DNA of 64,000 nucleotides from Diphasiastrum complanatum (GCA_029204225.1 CM055107.1:7600873-7664872), one strand, 5' to 3'; positions 1-11,997 are shown, numbered from the stretch's first letter. Numbers and translations are program-made. Notes: generated from the sequence alone by a model not told the origin.

Positions 1-453
1 GATTCGATGAGAGCAGGACAATGGCCAACGACGATCCTGTCAGCTACGAAGTTCTGGAGAGACAGTACTATCACCTGCCGCCAACGACAGAGGAGACGAA
101 AACGAAGATTTTCGAGTCGTCTTTCATTCGAACGACGAATCTGACGAAGAAAGATTCGAAAGGCAACCTGCCGCCACAGTTCCTATAAACCAAGATGGTT
201 CCGGACCGAGCAGAGCAGACAAAGGCAAAGACATAGTTGTACCAGGAAGATCTCCCAGAAGGTCGACAAGACCATGAAGAGCGCCAGCAAGATATGTGCC
301 AGGTAGCTCAGCTTCCACATCAGAAGAATTTTGCGGATTCAGTGGCGAAACACAGACATTCGAGGAGGCGATTGAAAGTCCAGAAAAGGACAAATGGATC
401 CAAGCCATGAACGAAGAGATGGAGTTCATGAGGATGAACCAGGTATGGACGTT
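1..453 (+). pseudogene. copia pol fragment (family X), end of integrase to start of reverse transcriptase
   Basis: The plus strand encodes a degenerate stretch of a Ty1/copia polyprotein. It starts with a segment ending in MANDDPVSYEV, passes an Arg/Ser-rich linker, and reaches the conserved entry into reverse transcriptase (NEEMEFMRMNQVWT). The same family is present in opposite orientation at 60.24-63.2 kb, where the matching residues read [11 protein letters not shown]. The piece begins before the window and stops at the left LTR of the next element, which starts at 454. Frameshifts prevent a long sense ORF; the long minus-strand frame here is an antisense shadow. Confidence 0.75.
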
Positions 454-480
454 TGTGATGGTATGATTTTCTCATTCATC

Positions 481-600
481 AAAATTCTCAATTTTTTAAT
501 GCTAAATCATAAGCCTCTGGCTGTAGTGCATAAGATACATCATGCATAAAATTCTCAATTTTTTAATGCTAAATCATAAGCCTCTGGCTGTAGTGCATAA
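481..600. repeat. 53-bp direct duplication, period 67 bp, in left LTR of element B
   Basis: A 53-bp stretch starting AAAATTCTCAATTTTTTAAT occurs at 481-533 and again at 548-600, separated by 14 bp. The right LTR copy near 4520 has only one. The duplication therefore arose after the two LTRs diverged. Confidence 0.85.
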
Positions 601-861
601 GTGATATATCTACGTATATTTTTAAAAGCTTTCTCGTGAAACTTAATTCTATGGTATTGTTCTCAAAAGCTTGCAGTCGTACTCATCAAAGATAGTAAGT
701 AATGGGCACTAATTGGATTTCTACAAAGCACTTATAGTGTCTAAGTCATCTATCAGAATACATTACTGTATTATCGTTTAAGATTGCATTTCTTTGTTAA
801 AGCCACATCTAAATCAAGGCCTAGCATTTGGTTCCTCAAGCACTTTACCAATGCAAGATGC

Positions 862-1474
862 TGCTGAATTCACACGTGTGGGATGCCCTACACATGTATT
901 TTTGATCTCTTAAGCACAATAACACCATAAAGATCAGACTAACATTGGTTGTCAATACGAAAGCTGATCATACAAGCAATATTATTGTGTTACAAGCAAG
1001 ATCTGTCAACAAAACATAAAACAAAGCATCATAAATGCCTCTACTCGACTAGAGAGAGAAAATAGCAAGTACAAAACTCGTGGAGAGAGAGAGGGCACAA
1101 AGAGCTTGTTTCCAAATTTGCATTACACACAAATTTCATCATTTTCTCAATGAGAGTACATCACATATATATAGATCCATGGACTCTTCTCCTACTTTGA
1201 GTTGAATTGGAGTTGTGGATCCACCTCTCAAGCTATCTAGACTTATCCAAGCCACCTCACTATGTCTAATTGTGCCACATAGTCTTTTCATGCATTAAAT
1301 GTGACATGTAAAGTACAAATGACAATTCCTATGGTAGCTCGAGTTTTTACTTCTACTTACCTTGAATATTTTATTCTAAGATGGGTCTTTACTAAGCCAA
1401 AAGAACTCAATTCATCTTTGGCATTTTTAGGACCCATACTCACAACATTAGATAGATTTTTTAATATTTTGACA
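862..1474. mobile_element. solo LTR (613 bp) with GATGC target-site duplication
   Basis: The left LTR of element B contains 613 bp absent from the right LTR, which reads straight through at 4848-4860. The insert starts TGCTGAATTC, ends TTTTGACA, and is flanked by GATGC at 857-861 and 1475-1479. TG...CA ends with a 5-bp duplication and no internal region identify a solo LTR left by LTR-LTR recombination. It has a CACACGTGTG palindrome near its start and a TATA-like stretch near 1165. Confidence 0.9.
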
Positions 1475-3223
1475 GATGCTTGGTCTTAGAGGCATTACCA
1501 TTATATCGAAGGTTCTCCTTTATCAAATCAAGACAATACTCTCTCTTCGAAGGCAAATGTAGGTCATAAGGCTCTCATTTTCTCTCTTATCGGAAGGAGG
1601 CCAGGCCGCGACTGTTGCCACGGCACGGCCAGCGAGTAGTTTTTTGGCCCTCCAACACATACTTCTGAGACAGATAGGGCAGAATCTAGGGCTGATGGAG
1701 ATCAGTGTGAAGCTAGCAGCGCCTCCACATAGGTCTCAACAACAGTTAGGGCATATTCAGATTTGGCAGCCCAACGGTTTTTTAGCGCGCACCAAAGATC
1801 AGATCTGCGGCAGCCTCCAGCGCACCATAACTTTTCTTTCTTCGTTACTCAGTCATTTCCAACAGTGCATTTTGCTCATCATCTAACCAAAGTTTTACAA
1901 CCAGCCAGCGTCTACTATGTCAAACTCCTGAATGGCTATCCATGGTCATTTTTCACCAGTGAACTCAGGAAGGGGAGCATTTGATCAGACACCAAAACCG
2001 AGACAGATAGGGCTGATTCAGACCAGTTTTCAGCGGCAATCTCCTAGAGCAAATTTTCAACGCATTTCATGCAGCCAGTCGCTAAAGCACATTCATAAGG
2101 TGGTTTCTGACAATTTGCAGATGGCCAGCGATCCTCAGTCATCCTTCATACGATTGTTTTTCCTTCTGCAAGGCAACAAATCTGCATTCCAACTTTCGGA
2201 TCTCTGTTGGCAGCATGCTAGCCTTCTTCCAGATGTCAAAGTTTCACTGGCTTGTTCATTGACAGCAGTTACTAGGCCTTTTGGCTTCTATACGAGTTTT
2301 CTCTCTGGCTATATGTGCCAAGCCTCTGCATCTTCATATTATTCATTCCTTTGTTTTGTAGAAAGTAGGAGCAGGGATGTTTAGTCCCTGCGGTTTAATA
2401 AACTCTATATTTTGATGTAAACCTGTCTTTCTATAATAGAAGTACAGAAGAGCAATTTATGTGTCTTGGTTGAACCAATGCAGTGGATCCTTTGTCATTT
2501 GATTTGGTCTCCCTCTCTTTTTAGAGAGTCTAATCTGTTCTTCAGGAATTAGAGGCAGAGTGTGACAGACTCTGTTGTACCTCTGATTTCCTTGTGAATG
2601 AAGCACACCATCTTGCTGCTCTATGAATTCTCCTATTATTTTCATGGTGATTTTGTCTGATAATGGATTCTGCACTATGTGCGGATTTGTAATTAACATT
2701 AATCAGTGGTAATTGAACTATGCAGTGGTTCAGAGTCTCCTTCCTCAGAACTCAAGAGTAACAAGTTTATCTTGGCTGTTGAGGGACAAGATAGTACATT
2801 GTAAGTATTGTCAGAGCAATCAATTGGCCTTATGAAATATGATAAATTGACTAAGCTGAGAGCTGATCCACAGTGCCTAGGCCATGCTTGATCTTATCAC
2901 TGAATTAGTGGTTAATAACTCCGAGTTCTTTTACTCTCACTCAGAATCTGAAACCTATGGTTGAGAATTCTATATTATTCTCTAGTGTTTGTTCTATCCT
3001 ATACAAAACCTATGGCGGTACTGGCTGTCTACTGTGAATATCTTTCGATAACCAGTTTGTTTTCACCTTCATTATGCCATTTCACTGAATATCACTGCTA
3101 AATCCTAAACTCCTCCAGTAATGACAGCATATCCCTACTTTGTGCTCTCTTCATGGGGAACGACACTCATTATACTACAATTTACTACATTTCATTGTAA
3201 GCATGTCACGACATAAAAGCTTA

Positions 3224-3246
3224 TTTGGGCGCCGTTGCCGGGGAGC
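3224..3246 (+). other. primer-binding-site-like motif of element B
   Basis: The motif TTTGGGCGCCGTTGCCGGGG followed by AGC lies just inside the left LTR. It resembles the TGGCGCCGTTGCCGGGGA primer-binding site of plant Athila/Tat-type gypsy elements (one extra G). It sets the orientation of element B as plus. Confidence 0.75.
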
Positions 3247-4482
3247 ACAGCCAATAAGAAAAAATGTTCTGTCCATTATCCGATTTTTTGAATGATGATT
3301 GTTTTCCTCCTGATGAAGCAGTCCATAGTTCAGATGTTGCATAGTCGGTTCCTAAAAGCTCTATACCTGACTCTGAGGTGGGGGAAGTATTTTCTGACTA
3401 TTTTTGCTTCCCTGCTCTCAACCTATTTTGCAAACTCTTTACTTGAGGAGACAGTTGAATGTGATTTTAGCCTGTGTGCCATAGCTATACATATCATCTT
3501 TGTATTTGAAGGATTATGTCCTATCGTAGAAGATGAATCTTGGACTCTCGAAGAAATATCTAGTGTGACAGAAGCTAAACCTCAAGAATCTATATTTACT
3601 TCTGAGAAAAAGAAGCAGTCCTATTTAGATGCTAAGCAAGTTTTTGATTTGCTATTTCAAGAGGCCTTGACTATTTATGAAGGCTGCTTATTTCACTTAT
3701 GGAGGGCCTATCCTCTCTGTCAATTTGATTTGAAGGCAATAAATGCAAGTGCAGGCTGTTTTTTGTCTATCTATTCAGAAGATTCAAAAAAGATGGAGGC
3801 AGACCTGATTTATCTACTATTCTATCAATATTTTCAGCCGCCATAAAGAACAGAACTTGTTTTTCTTTTGTTGTTTTACATTTTTTGTAGAATTTATAAA
3901 TTTATTTACAGTTTGTCAAAGGTATTCAGTTCTTGTTATGTGCAGACTGAAGGTCCTCTGTCATGTTAATAAAATTATGGTTTTACGTAAGCAATCATTG
4001 ATCCATGCTTTTCCAGAATTCAGTTCTGGTTTTGTTTTTATTGTCTTGCTTTGGTTTGGAATGTTTATCTACAAGATCTTCATATTCAATAAAAGCCTGT
4101 GATGAGCCTGTGGTGTTGTGCAAGTGGTGGACGAATGCTGATTTTTAATGAAGATGCCAGTTGCAGATTTATTTACTAAATGATGTTGTTTTGCACTTGA
4201 TTTTCTATGCTAGATTTTTGGAAGAGCTGGTCTTCTTATCAAAATACATTGTCATATACAGATCAAGTTCCAGTTGGCTGTCAATGTTCTGTAATGCTAA
4301 ATTTTTAAAGTTAAATTTTTCTTGTCCAGAGACCGTGTTGGACTAGATTGTAGGCCACAACTGTTCAAAATTGTACAAAAATGCTTTGGCTTGTTTAAGG
4401 CTGCAGACTGTGCAAGACAGAATTAATTCAAGCTTCAACACTTTTCGTGACTCTCTGATGCTTGCGAGGTTGCTGCGCAATT
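3247..4482 (+). mobile_element. short internal region of element B, no gag or pol recognised
   Basis: Only about 1.25 kb separates the primer-binding-site motif from the polypurine tract, far too little for gag-pol. The longest frame (3292-3846, 184 codons) has Ile/Leu/Phe-rich stretches and a Glu/Lys-rich middle, and I recognise no domain. A second frame from the ATG at about 3264 gives about 25 codons before a TAG. The long LTRs with a small internal region are the pattern called LARD (large retrotransposon derivative). Any protein made here is unlikely to be functional; the element would depend on another retroelement's enzymes. Confidence 0.6.
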
Positions 4483-4495
4483 GAGGAGGGAGACA
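4483..4495 (+). other. polypurine tract of element B
   Basis: GAGGAGGGAGACA directly precedes the right LTR start TGTGATGGC. This is the expected position and composition of a plus-strand primer tract. Confidence 0.75.
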
Positions 4496-5603
4496 TGTGA
4501 TGGCATGGTTTTCTCATTTATCAAAATTCTCAATTTTTTAGTGCTAAATTATAAACCTATGGCTGTAGTGCATAGGATACATTTAAACTATATTAAGTGA
4601 TACATCTACGTATATTTTTAAAGGCTTTCTCCTGAAACTTAATTCTATGGTATTGTTCTCAAAAGCCTGCAGTCGTACTCATTAAAGATAGTAAGTAATG
4701 GGCACTAATTGGATTTCTACAAAGCACTTATAGTGTCTAAGGCATCTATCAGAATACATTACTGTATTATCGTTTTAGATTGCATTTCTTTGTTAAAGCC
4801 ACACTGAATCAAGGCCTAGCATTTGGTTCCTCAAGCACTTTACCAATGCAAGATGCTTGGTCTTAGAGGCATTACCATTATATCGAAGGTTCTCCTTTAT
4901 CAAATCAAGACAATACTCTCTCTCCGAAGGCAAAAACAGGTCATTTACTCATTTTCTCTCTTATCGGAAGGAGGCCAGGGCACGACAGTTGTGAATGTTT
5001 CAGCCACGGCCAACGAGTAGTTTTTTGGCCCTCCAACACATACTTCTGAGACAGATAGGGCAGAATCTAGGGCTGATGCAGATCAGTGTGAAACTAGCAG
5101 CGCATTCCCTCCACATAGGTCTCAACAACAGTTAGGGCGTATTCAGATTTGATAGCCCAACGTTTTTCAGCGCACACCAAAGATCAAATCTGCGGCAGCG
5201 TCCAGCGCACCATAACTTTTCTTTTTTCTTTACTCAGTCATTTCCAACAGTTCATTTTGCTCATCATCTAACCAAAGTTTTACAACCAGCCAGCGTCTAC
5301 TTTGTCAAACTCCTGAACGGCTATCCATGGTCATGTTTCACCAGTGAACTCAGGAAGGGGAGCATTTGATCAGACACCAAAACTGAGACAGATAGGGCTG
5401 ATTCAGACCAGTTTTCAGCGGCAATCTCCTAGGGCAAATTTTCAACGCATTTCATGTAGCCAGTCGCTAAAGCACATTCATAAGGTGGTTTCTGACAATT
5501 TGCAGATGGCCAACGATCCTCAGTCATCCTTCATACGATTGTTTTTCCTTCTACAAGGCAACGAATCTGAATTCCAACTGTCGGATCTCTATTGGTAGCA
5601 TGC
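4496..5603 (+). mobile_element. right LTR of element B, truncated
   Basis: This copy matches the left LTR from its first base through the shared sequence ending AGCATGCTA at 5603, apart from small differences. Beyond 5603 the left LTR continues for about 1 kb more, but here an unrelated gag fragment on the minus strand begins. The right end and its target duplication are therefore missing. Confidence 0.8.
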
Positions 5604-6612
5604 TATTCTTGGTGCAAGTGTAGGGGCTTGGCGTTGGGTTTGTGCCTGAGTCAAGACCCAAGCAGGATGTGTTTCGATTGGTAAAGTTTTTACTTGCACT
5701 GAACAGACAGGAGTGGCTGGCTTAGATCGGGATGGGCAGTCCTTCACGTGATGTTCAATACCACAGTTTTCACAAGCTGGAGGAAAGCGGAGTTTATCTG
5801 GGCAGTGAATACTAGGATGTTTACCTGAACAGATAAAGCATTCTCGTATTGTGGGTAGTTGATGTGCGGCAAAGACAGCTTGGTTTGGATTGTAAGCTTG
5901 AGCATTGGGATCCACTGGTTGAGCATTAGAATCATAGGTATAATAAACAACCGTTTCAGTAGAGTACTGCGGTTGAGTATTGTCTTCCACATAGTAGGTG
6001 GCCGGATCGATGATATTTGGATCAAGATAATGGACAACGTTTTGTGGGGCAGGTTGGTTAACAACAAACTGTTGACGTGGGGATGGGTATTGATTTGGTG
6101 CAAGTGATCGTGGTTGGTAAACCCCTGGTCATGGCACAGGTTGTTGTGGCGAGTAAGGGTGGTAAGCTCGATAGATGGTGGGTCTAGTGGCTGCTGGGAA
6201 ATGATTTTGCAATTGAGGGCATTCATTAGCAGTGTGATGCTGTGAGCAGATTGGACACTAGACATTTTCCCTTGCTGGAAAAGATTTCTCAGCAATCTGT
6301 TTCATGGTAGTTTGGAAATCGGCAGTGAGTTTATCCATATGAGATTGTTGAGCTTTTTGCCAGGTTTCCATTTGATGTAGAAGTTCAGAAGACTGAGCAA
6401 TATTATCAGAGTTCGGATGATTAGGACGGTCTGGATTCTTAGATTTCTTTTTACGATGGTCAAAGTCATCGTCGGAACCTTCGTCTTCTTCACGAATAGC
6501 ATCGGTCATCACATCTTTAAGTTGATAATAAAGGTCAATTGGTTTGAGTTCACGGCGGATGTTTTTTGGCAATCCAACTAAGAATAGTTTTATGGCTTGA
6601 GACTTTGCTTCT
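5604..6612 (-). pseudogene. retrotransposon gag fragment (K) with three CCHC-type knuckles
   Basis: Reading the minus strand from 6612, the frame starts inside a gag domain (LPKNIRRELKPIDLYYQL) and runs through an acidic patch and a Lys/Asp-rich linker (EEDEGSDDDF). It then has Cys/His knuckles CPICSQHHTANEC, CFICSGKHPSIHC and CENCGIEHHVKDC separated by a long Pro/Gln/Tyr-rich spacer. Several frameshifts and at least one TGA, probably from CGA, interrupt it. No protease or polymerase follows. The fragment is joined upstream to a copia integrase piece and downstream to element B. Gypsy origin is likelier than copia, but the gag alone does not settle this. Confidence 0.6.
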
Positions 6613-7360
6613 TACCAAATAGAGCCTCATAAGGTGTGATGCCTCCAATGGACTTGCATGGCATTCTATTACATAGAAAATTAGCACAAACAATAGCTTC
6701 TCTCCAAAATGACTTAGGTAGAGAAAAATCTAGCCTCAAGGCTTTGCACACTCACAAAGTGATCTATTTTTTCTCTCAGCTATGCCATTTTGTTGAAGAG
6801 TATATGGACATGTTAGCTCTCTTTTAATGCCATTGGACTTACAAAACTCTATCATACTGGTGGAGATGTACTCTCCTCCATGATCACTCCTCAATACCTT
6901 AATCTTAGTATCAAGTTGATTATCAACAAGAGTTTTGAGCTTAATAAAGAAATCAAACACCTTACTTTTGGAAGCCAAAAGGTCAATCCAAGTATATCTA
7001 GAGTAGTCATTTATAAAAGATACATACATCATTGCACGTCCATTAGATGCTTGAGAAAAAGAGTGCACATCATAATGAATAACTTCAAGGGGAAGCTCTA
7101 GTAGAAGAGTTAGAAAAGGATAGCTTGTGAGCATTTGAGAGGCTCACAATTCTCATAGAACTTTCCACACTTTATCATTGACTTTGGAAGGCCAAGTGCA
7201 AGTTCCTTAGAGCATAGCCTATCTCCATTGATTTGAAGTCGGGATGGCCCAACCTCTTATGCCAAAGCTCCTCTTGGGTAAGCTCCTCCTTAGCCATGTT
7301 CACACTTCCAAAAAACACATTAGCATCCAACTTGAGCAACCTTCCTTGCTTTTAGTTGTC
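6613..7360 (-). pseudogene. copia integrase fragment (element C)
   Basis: The minus strand carries the end of the GAG-pre-integrase segment and the integrase core. The first catalytic Asp sits in IHYDVHSF, the second in RSDHGGEY, and the Glu in GIAERKNRS, so the DD-E set is intact. The frame continues through LCECAK into the region matching CNRMP...GITPYEALFGK and stops at the junction with gag fragment K at 6612. Reverse transcriptase and RNase H are absent. The fragment joins in order to the protease and gag pieces at 7320-8500. Confidence 0.8.
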
Positions 7361-8500
7361 CAACGCTAAGCAAGCTCTTAGTAGGAAATTGGAACATAGA
7401 GTACATTTTCAAGATCCAATCTTTTAGAGGATCCAAGACATAAAGGAACAATGTTCCCACTCCATCTATTCTACATTCTTGATCACTTGTTGTTAGAATA
7501 TACTTTTTAGAACCAACAAAAGATAGAAGGGATGAGAAAAAGTCCTTTTGGAAAGTCATGTGGGAGCTAGCCCCACTATCTATCCACCATGTGTCATTGG
7601 AGATGCTCTTGCTTGTTGGTGTAGATGCCATCAAGGATGAATTACCTTCATCCTCCTCCTCTTCAAGTGTGATATTTCCTTGCTTGCTCTCCTTTTGTGC
7701 ATTCTTTTTTTTGTAGCAATCGGATGCAAAGTGCCCCTTTTTTTCACAAAAGAAGCACGTCAACTTAATTGTCTTTTTTGCCTCCTCCTTTGGAACTTGT
7801 TGCTTGATCACACATCTTGACCTCCTTCCCTTGGGTCTTCTTGGTTGATATAGCCTTCATTTTGCCTTTGCTCGAGAAGTTTGCCTTCTCATCTCCATCA
7901 TGTAGCTTCAAGGAACCAATCCGATTCCTCAGATGTTGGATCCTACTCTCCTCGACTACAAGCACACTATGGAGCTTGTCAATTGAGGGTAAGGATTCAA
8001 AAAAAAAAAAAAAAACTTTGTACTAGATTGGAGAACTCATCTCCAAGACCATTTAGGATGATTTGTACAAGTTCATCATCATGGATTTTTTCACTTATAG
8101 TAGAAAGCTCCTTATTGAGTGATTTGATTCTCAAGACATAATATTGAGCACTCTCTTCACTACCTCTAATGCCTTGTAAAACTTTATTTCTCAACATTAA
8201 CACTCTAGAAGTATTTTTAGATTCATAGATCCCTTTCAAGGAGTCCCAAGCCTCCTTGGCCTAGGCACATGAAGCTACTTCTTTTAGAAGTTCATTGCTA
8301 GCATTCATTTCGATTTAATGCAATACTAGCCTTGCCTTCTTTTTTTATCTCACTTGTTTTTGTCCACCTTGAGGCTCTTCCTCCTCACCAATGACAAGTT
8401 CAAAGAGATCTTGGAGCACTAAAAGTGACTCCATTCTAGCTTTTTAAATTTAATAGCTACTAGAATTGAGCCTCTCACTAGCTTCAAGAAGGTATGCACC
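7320..8500 (-). pseudogene. copia gag and protease (element C)
   Basis: Upstream on the minus strand is a copia gag of the type with ESKNTSRVLMLRNKV and ELVQIILNGLGDEF. It is followed by the knuckle CFFCEKKGHFASDC and the protease active site WWIDSGASSHMT. The gag starts around 8500 (LLEASERLNSS) and is broken by frameshifts, including a 17-base A run at 7999-8015. The Cys and His residues of the knuckle and the DSGA protease motif are intact. It is close kin to the gags at 8.5-9.35, 10.57-11.0 and 21.7-22.96 kb. Confidence 0.8.
7999..8015 (+). repeat. 17-base poly(A) run inside gag of element C
   Basis: On the sense (minus) strand this is poly(T), read as a run of Phe codons after NLVQSF. 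Related gags read NLVQSFSIKEKLPNLETL here, so the run marks slippage or a deletion. Confidence 0.8.
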
Positions 8501-8544
8501 GAATGGATCCCATCTTACTAGATTCAAGTACACTAAAAATACTT

Positions 8545-9350
8545 TTTGGCTCTCCCTACTCTCTTTCTCAGAATTTAGCCTTGCTTGTCTCCTTGATCTC
8601 TCTTCTTCTTGTAGTAGTCATTTGCAAAGTGCCCTTTGATGCCACAATAGAAGCACTTGAGCTTTGATCTATCTTTCCTTTTGCCATTTGAAAAAGCCTC
8701 CTCTTAATCTTGCCCTTTAGACCACTTACTTTTGCTTTTGCCCTTGAATTCGCCCTTGATGAACATAGCCTCCTCTCCAACTTGAGACGTCAATGAAAAT
8801 CCACCTCTTGCTTGAAGCCTATATTCTTCACTTATCAAGATCTCTTGAAGATCAATCAAACTTGGCAAAGTTCTTTGAAATGGCAAGACTTTGAACAATA
8901 TTAGCATGAGCATCCAACAATCCATTAAGAATAACTTGAACAAGCTCTCCTTAATGCTCTCATCAATGCAAACTAACTCATCATTCAAAGTCTTCCCTCT
9001 CAAAATAAAAGTATTTGGACTTTCTTCACTCTTTTGCAAACAAGAAAAGATTTGTCTTCTTAGAGTCAACACTCTAGAAGTAGACTTGGATTCTTCTTCA
9101 ATGAATCCCAAGCATCCTTTGATGAAATACTCTTACCAACTTCCTTAACAACTCATTGATAACATTCATCTTTGTCATGTGTAGAGCCCTTTTGGCCCTC
9201 TTGTCATACCTCATTTGATCTTGTTGTGTTGCTAGTCTCTCCTCCAAACCTACAACAATATCCAAAACATGATTCATCTCAAGAAGTGATTCCATCCTCA
9301 CTTTCCACAATGAATAGTTAGCCTATCATTGGCTTCCAACATTGACTCCA
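8545..9350 (-). pseudogene. copia gag fragment (element D)
   Basis: A second copia gag starts at about 9350 on the minus strand (WKVRMESLLEMNHVLDIVV). It continues through ERLATQQDQMRYDKRAKRAL, SKSTSRVLTLRRQIFSCLQK and a Lys/Ser-rich tail, and ends before the protease in a knuckle-like segment around 8600-8700. Frameshifts divide it. It is joined directly to the gag start of element C, so its downstream part is missing. The upstream leader and 5' LTR are present. Confidence 0.7.
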
Positions 9351-9940
9351 CTTGATGTAGCCATGTAGCAATGACTTGATCCTCTCTTTCAATCTGTTTC
9401 AATGCACAAGGCACTCCTTTGAACACCAATTTTTTTTTCAAAAGGAAATCACAAAGATATGAAACTTCTCAATTATCTTCTAGCACTTATACCAAGCAGA
9501 TCAACACATAGAATAATGAAATCTTGATCAACTTATGATCTATCCACAATCTAATGACTCTTGCCACTTCCTAAGATTGAAACACACGCAAGTGAAGTTC
9601 AATATCAATCTAGAGATCCAATCAAAAATAGGATTTTGACAAAATCACAAAAAATTGATTATTTCAATTTCTACATGCAATTTTCTAAAACTTGATATGC
9701 AATCTTGTAGCCACCATTTAGGCTTTTCCAATGCTCTAAAAATCGGCCAAATTCACCAAGTAATGGTGAAATCAGAATTGATCAAGATTATAAACCTATT
9801 TTGAGTTTTGATCTACAAATGCAAGAAACTCGATTTTGGTGTAGAATCCAATCTAGCATGCTCTAGCATTGATATATTTTCCAAATCATCGGTAGATGTG
9901 ATTGCTTCCTTCATAATCTGAAATAAAAGCTTCGATACCA
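9351..9940 (-). other. untranslated leader and primer-binding site of element D
   Basis: No ORF is supported here. At 9940 and below, the minus strand reads TGGTATCGAAGC, a variant of the initiator-Met primer-binding site TGGTATCAGAGC, immediately next to the LTR at 9941. Confidence 0.6.
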
Positions 9941-10570
9941 TGTGAAGCATTTCAAATCAATTAAGATCCAAATTCATAAAATGATCTTGAGTTTAGAAAG
10001 AAAACAAATCACCAATCTTGCCAATGTAAAAAAACCAACATCTACACTATGAATGAGATGCAAAATCTAATAGATCTTGATGAAACATCAATAAAAACAT
10101 AAAGTAATGTTGCTTTCTATAGAAGAATAGTATGCTACTATAATTTATATGTTGGATCTGAAAATAGCATTTAGTGAACATTCTACACACAAAATTGCAA
10201 GATATCACAAGTATAGTGCACCAATAGATAGTAGAACCCAAGAGAAGCATGAATGAGATAAGAGAGAGAGAATGTCTTCTCTTCCCATGAGTTACATACT
10301 TTTATAACAGGTCCAAACCTAAATTCAAACTTTGGTTTCCCTCTATAATGAAAACCCTACTGATTAGATTCAATGTATCTACTACTGAAATTGAATCTCT
10401 CCAAAATTCTTGTTCTATAGTTTTCCACACTTTCCAAAAGTGTTTATTCAAATGCTTTTAGACTAATGTAACTTTGAAAAGTCAAACTCTAATTCTAATA
10501 TAAAAATTGGCCTCAATTGCCAAATAAACAAATATGACCAAAATAGCAAAACGAGTTGAAATCTTTCACA
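9941..10570 (-). mobile_element. 5' LTR of copia element D (630 bp)
   Basis: The plus strand starts TGTGAAGCATTT and ends AAATCTTTCACA, giving TG...CA ends with a short inverted terminal repeat. The primer-binding site abuts its left side, so on the minus strand this is the 5' LTR. It lies inside the gag of element E, which stops at this boundary. No matching 3' LTR is present in the window. Confidence 0.65.
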
Positions 10571-11000
10571 ATCACCAACACATGCAAGCTCCATATTATA
10601 TTGTTTGACCCTCAAAACATAATTTTTAGCACTCTCATCACTCTTTTGAAAACTTTGAAGGATTTTGTTTCTAAGAGTGAGGATTCTAGAAGTGTTTTTG
10701 GACTCATAAATAGCTTGTAAAGTATCCCAAGCCTCCTTGGCCAAGACACATGCTCCAATTTCTCTCAAGAGTTCATTGGACACATTCAATTTGATGTAAT
10801 GGAGAGCCAAACTTGCTCTTTTCTTGAACTTTATGGATTTTTGAGGCACTTGAGGCTCCTCCTCATTGCCAACAAGCACAGTATCCATAATTTCTTAAAG
10901 CACCACAATAGATTCCATCCTAACCTTCCGAATAGAATAGTTGGAGGAATTCAACCTTTCACTTGCCTCCAGTAGGTACCCCCTATTGATGCCATGATGA
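10571..11000 (-). pseudogene. copia gag fragment (element E)
   Basis: The minus strand reads YLLEASERLNSSNYSIRKVRMESIVVL, a TAA stop near 10893, then MDTVLVGNEEEPQV, RASLALHYIKLNVSNELL and YESKNTSRILTLRNKILQSF up to the LTR of element D. The first half of a copia gag is present and the rest is lost. The TAA replaces a Gln codon kept in element C. Gag A at 22860 has a TAG at the same place. Confidence 0.75.
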
Positions 11001-11836
11001 GACAAATGAAAATGTACACAAAGTACAACCTTTGAAATGACTCTACAAAGTGATTTTGTGGATTCATAAAAGCCTAGGCTTGAACAAATCAAAGATCTAG
11101 CAAGATCTACACAAGATCTCTAGCACAAGTCCTAGAATCAATCTTCACCAAAAGGTTTTCTTGTACACAAAGTACACACATGTGAACAGACTCCAATAGT
11201 GATTTTGTGACCCTAGAAACACTAGATTTAAACACATCAAAAATATAAAATATCTACCAAAGATCTAGTCTACACAAGCAGAGGAATCACATCACACCAA
11301 AATCTAGCCAATTGAAAATTAGGCCTTGCCTTGATCACCAAAATCAAAGCACAACAAATTTTCACCAAACCATACCAAATTCAAATCCAATCACCCCTAT
11401 TGGACTCCACAAAGACCAATGAATCTAACTCTTGACATAACACTCAAAATCAACCATAAAGATCTAGAAAACACCAGGTGGGTACACCTACCTACCCTCA
11501 AACATTGGATCCATACATCAACAACACTTGAGGGCTTGGTCTTCTCAGTCTACACTTTGATGCTCTTTCCAACAAATGTCTACTTGGGCTAAATGGATCA
11601 AAGATGAGTTTGCTACAAAATTTCAAAGTGGATGCAACTCACATGTGGCTTGTACTTTCCATACATCAAATTCTCAATATGATCCAAGAAATCACTCAAA
11701 ACAAACAATCATTAGCCAATTTGAAGCTAGAAGACAATTGGGATGCAAGAGCACTCTCAAACTTAGAATTTTCATTCAAGATCTTGTTTCATGGAGATCA
11801 AACTTCATGCATGAATGTACATAGGCTCTAATACCA
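11001..11836 (-). other. leader and primer-binding site of copia element E
   Basis: There is no convincing coding sequence. At 11836 and below, the minus strand reads TGGTATTAGAGCC, an initiator-Met-type primer-binding site next to an LTR end (TTTTTGACA). The leader of about 0.8 kb is similar in length to that of element A. Confidence 0.65.
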
Positions 11837-11997
11837 TGTCAAAAATTGAGACTTGAGGACCATGCAAAGATCTACAATGACCTCCATTCATGTGGGGTTT
11901 CACAAGATGCATCTATAATAGATCAAAATGGATTTTCAAGGGCTATCTATCAAGCTTTGAATCAAGGCAAGAGCTCATCTACAACAAAAGTTATGAT
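11837..11997 (-). mobile_element. 5' LTR end of copia element E, truncated
   Basis: About 160 bp of LTR follow the primer-binding site, starting TGTCAAAAATTG on the plus strand. At about 11997 the sequence switches to gypsy integrase of element F. Confidence 0.55.

Larger units (their letters stand above)
454..3213 (+). mobile_element. left LTR of a non-autonomous LTR retrotransposon (element B)
   Basis: The sequence from 454 (TGTGATGGTATG) is repeated from 4496 (TGTGATGGCATG). Homology continues to 5603, where the right copy is cut. The left copy continues to about 3180-3213, just before a primer-binding-site-like motif at 3224. Without the solo LTR inserted at 862-1474, this LTR would be about 2.1 kb. 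The five bases before it (acgtt, 449-453) may be the target duplication, but the right partner is lost. No gene is supported inside. The exact 3' end is uncertain because CA dinucleotides at about 3179 and 3213 both fit. Confidence 0.7.

Noticed and set aside
124-429. 101-codon minus-strand frame at the left end
   Set aside because: It is antisense to a copia RT fragment on the plus strand. The matching region of copia X gives the same type of antisense frame at 60443-60709.
1763-2384. Plus-strand frames inside the left LTR of element B
   Set aside because: The right LTR copy breaks the same frames, and they contain no domain.
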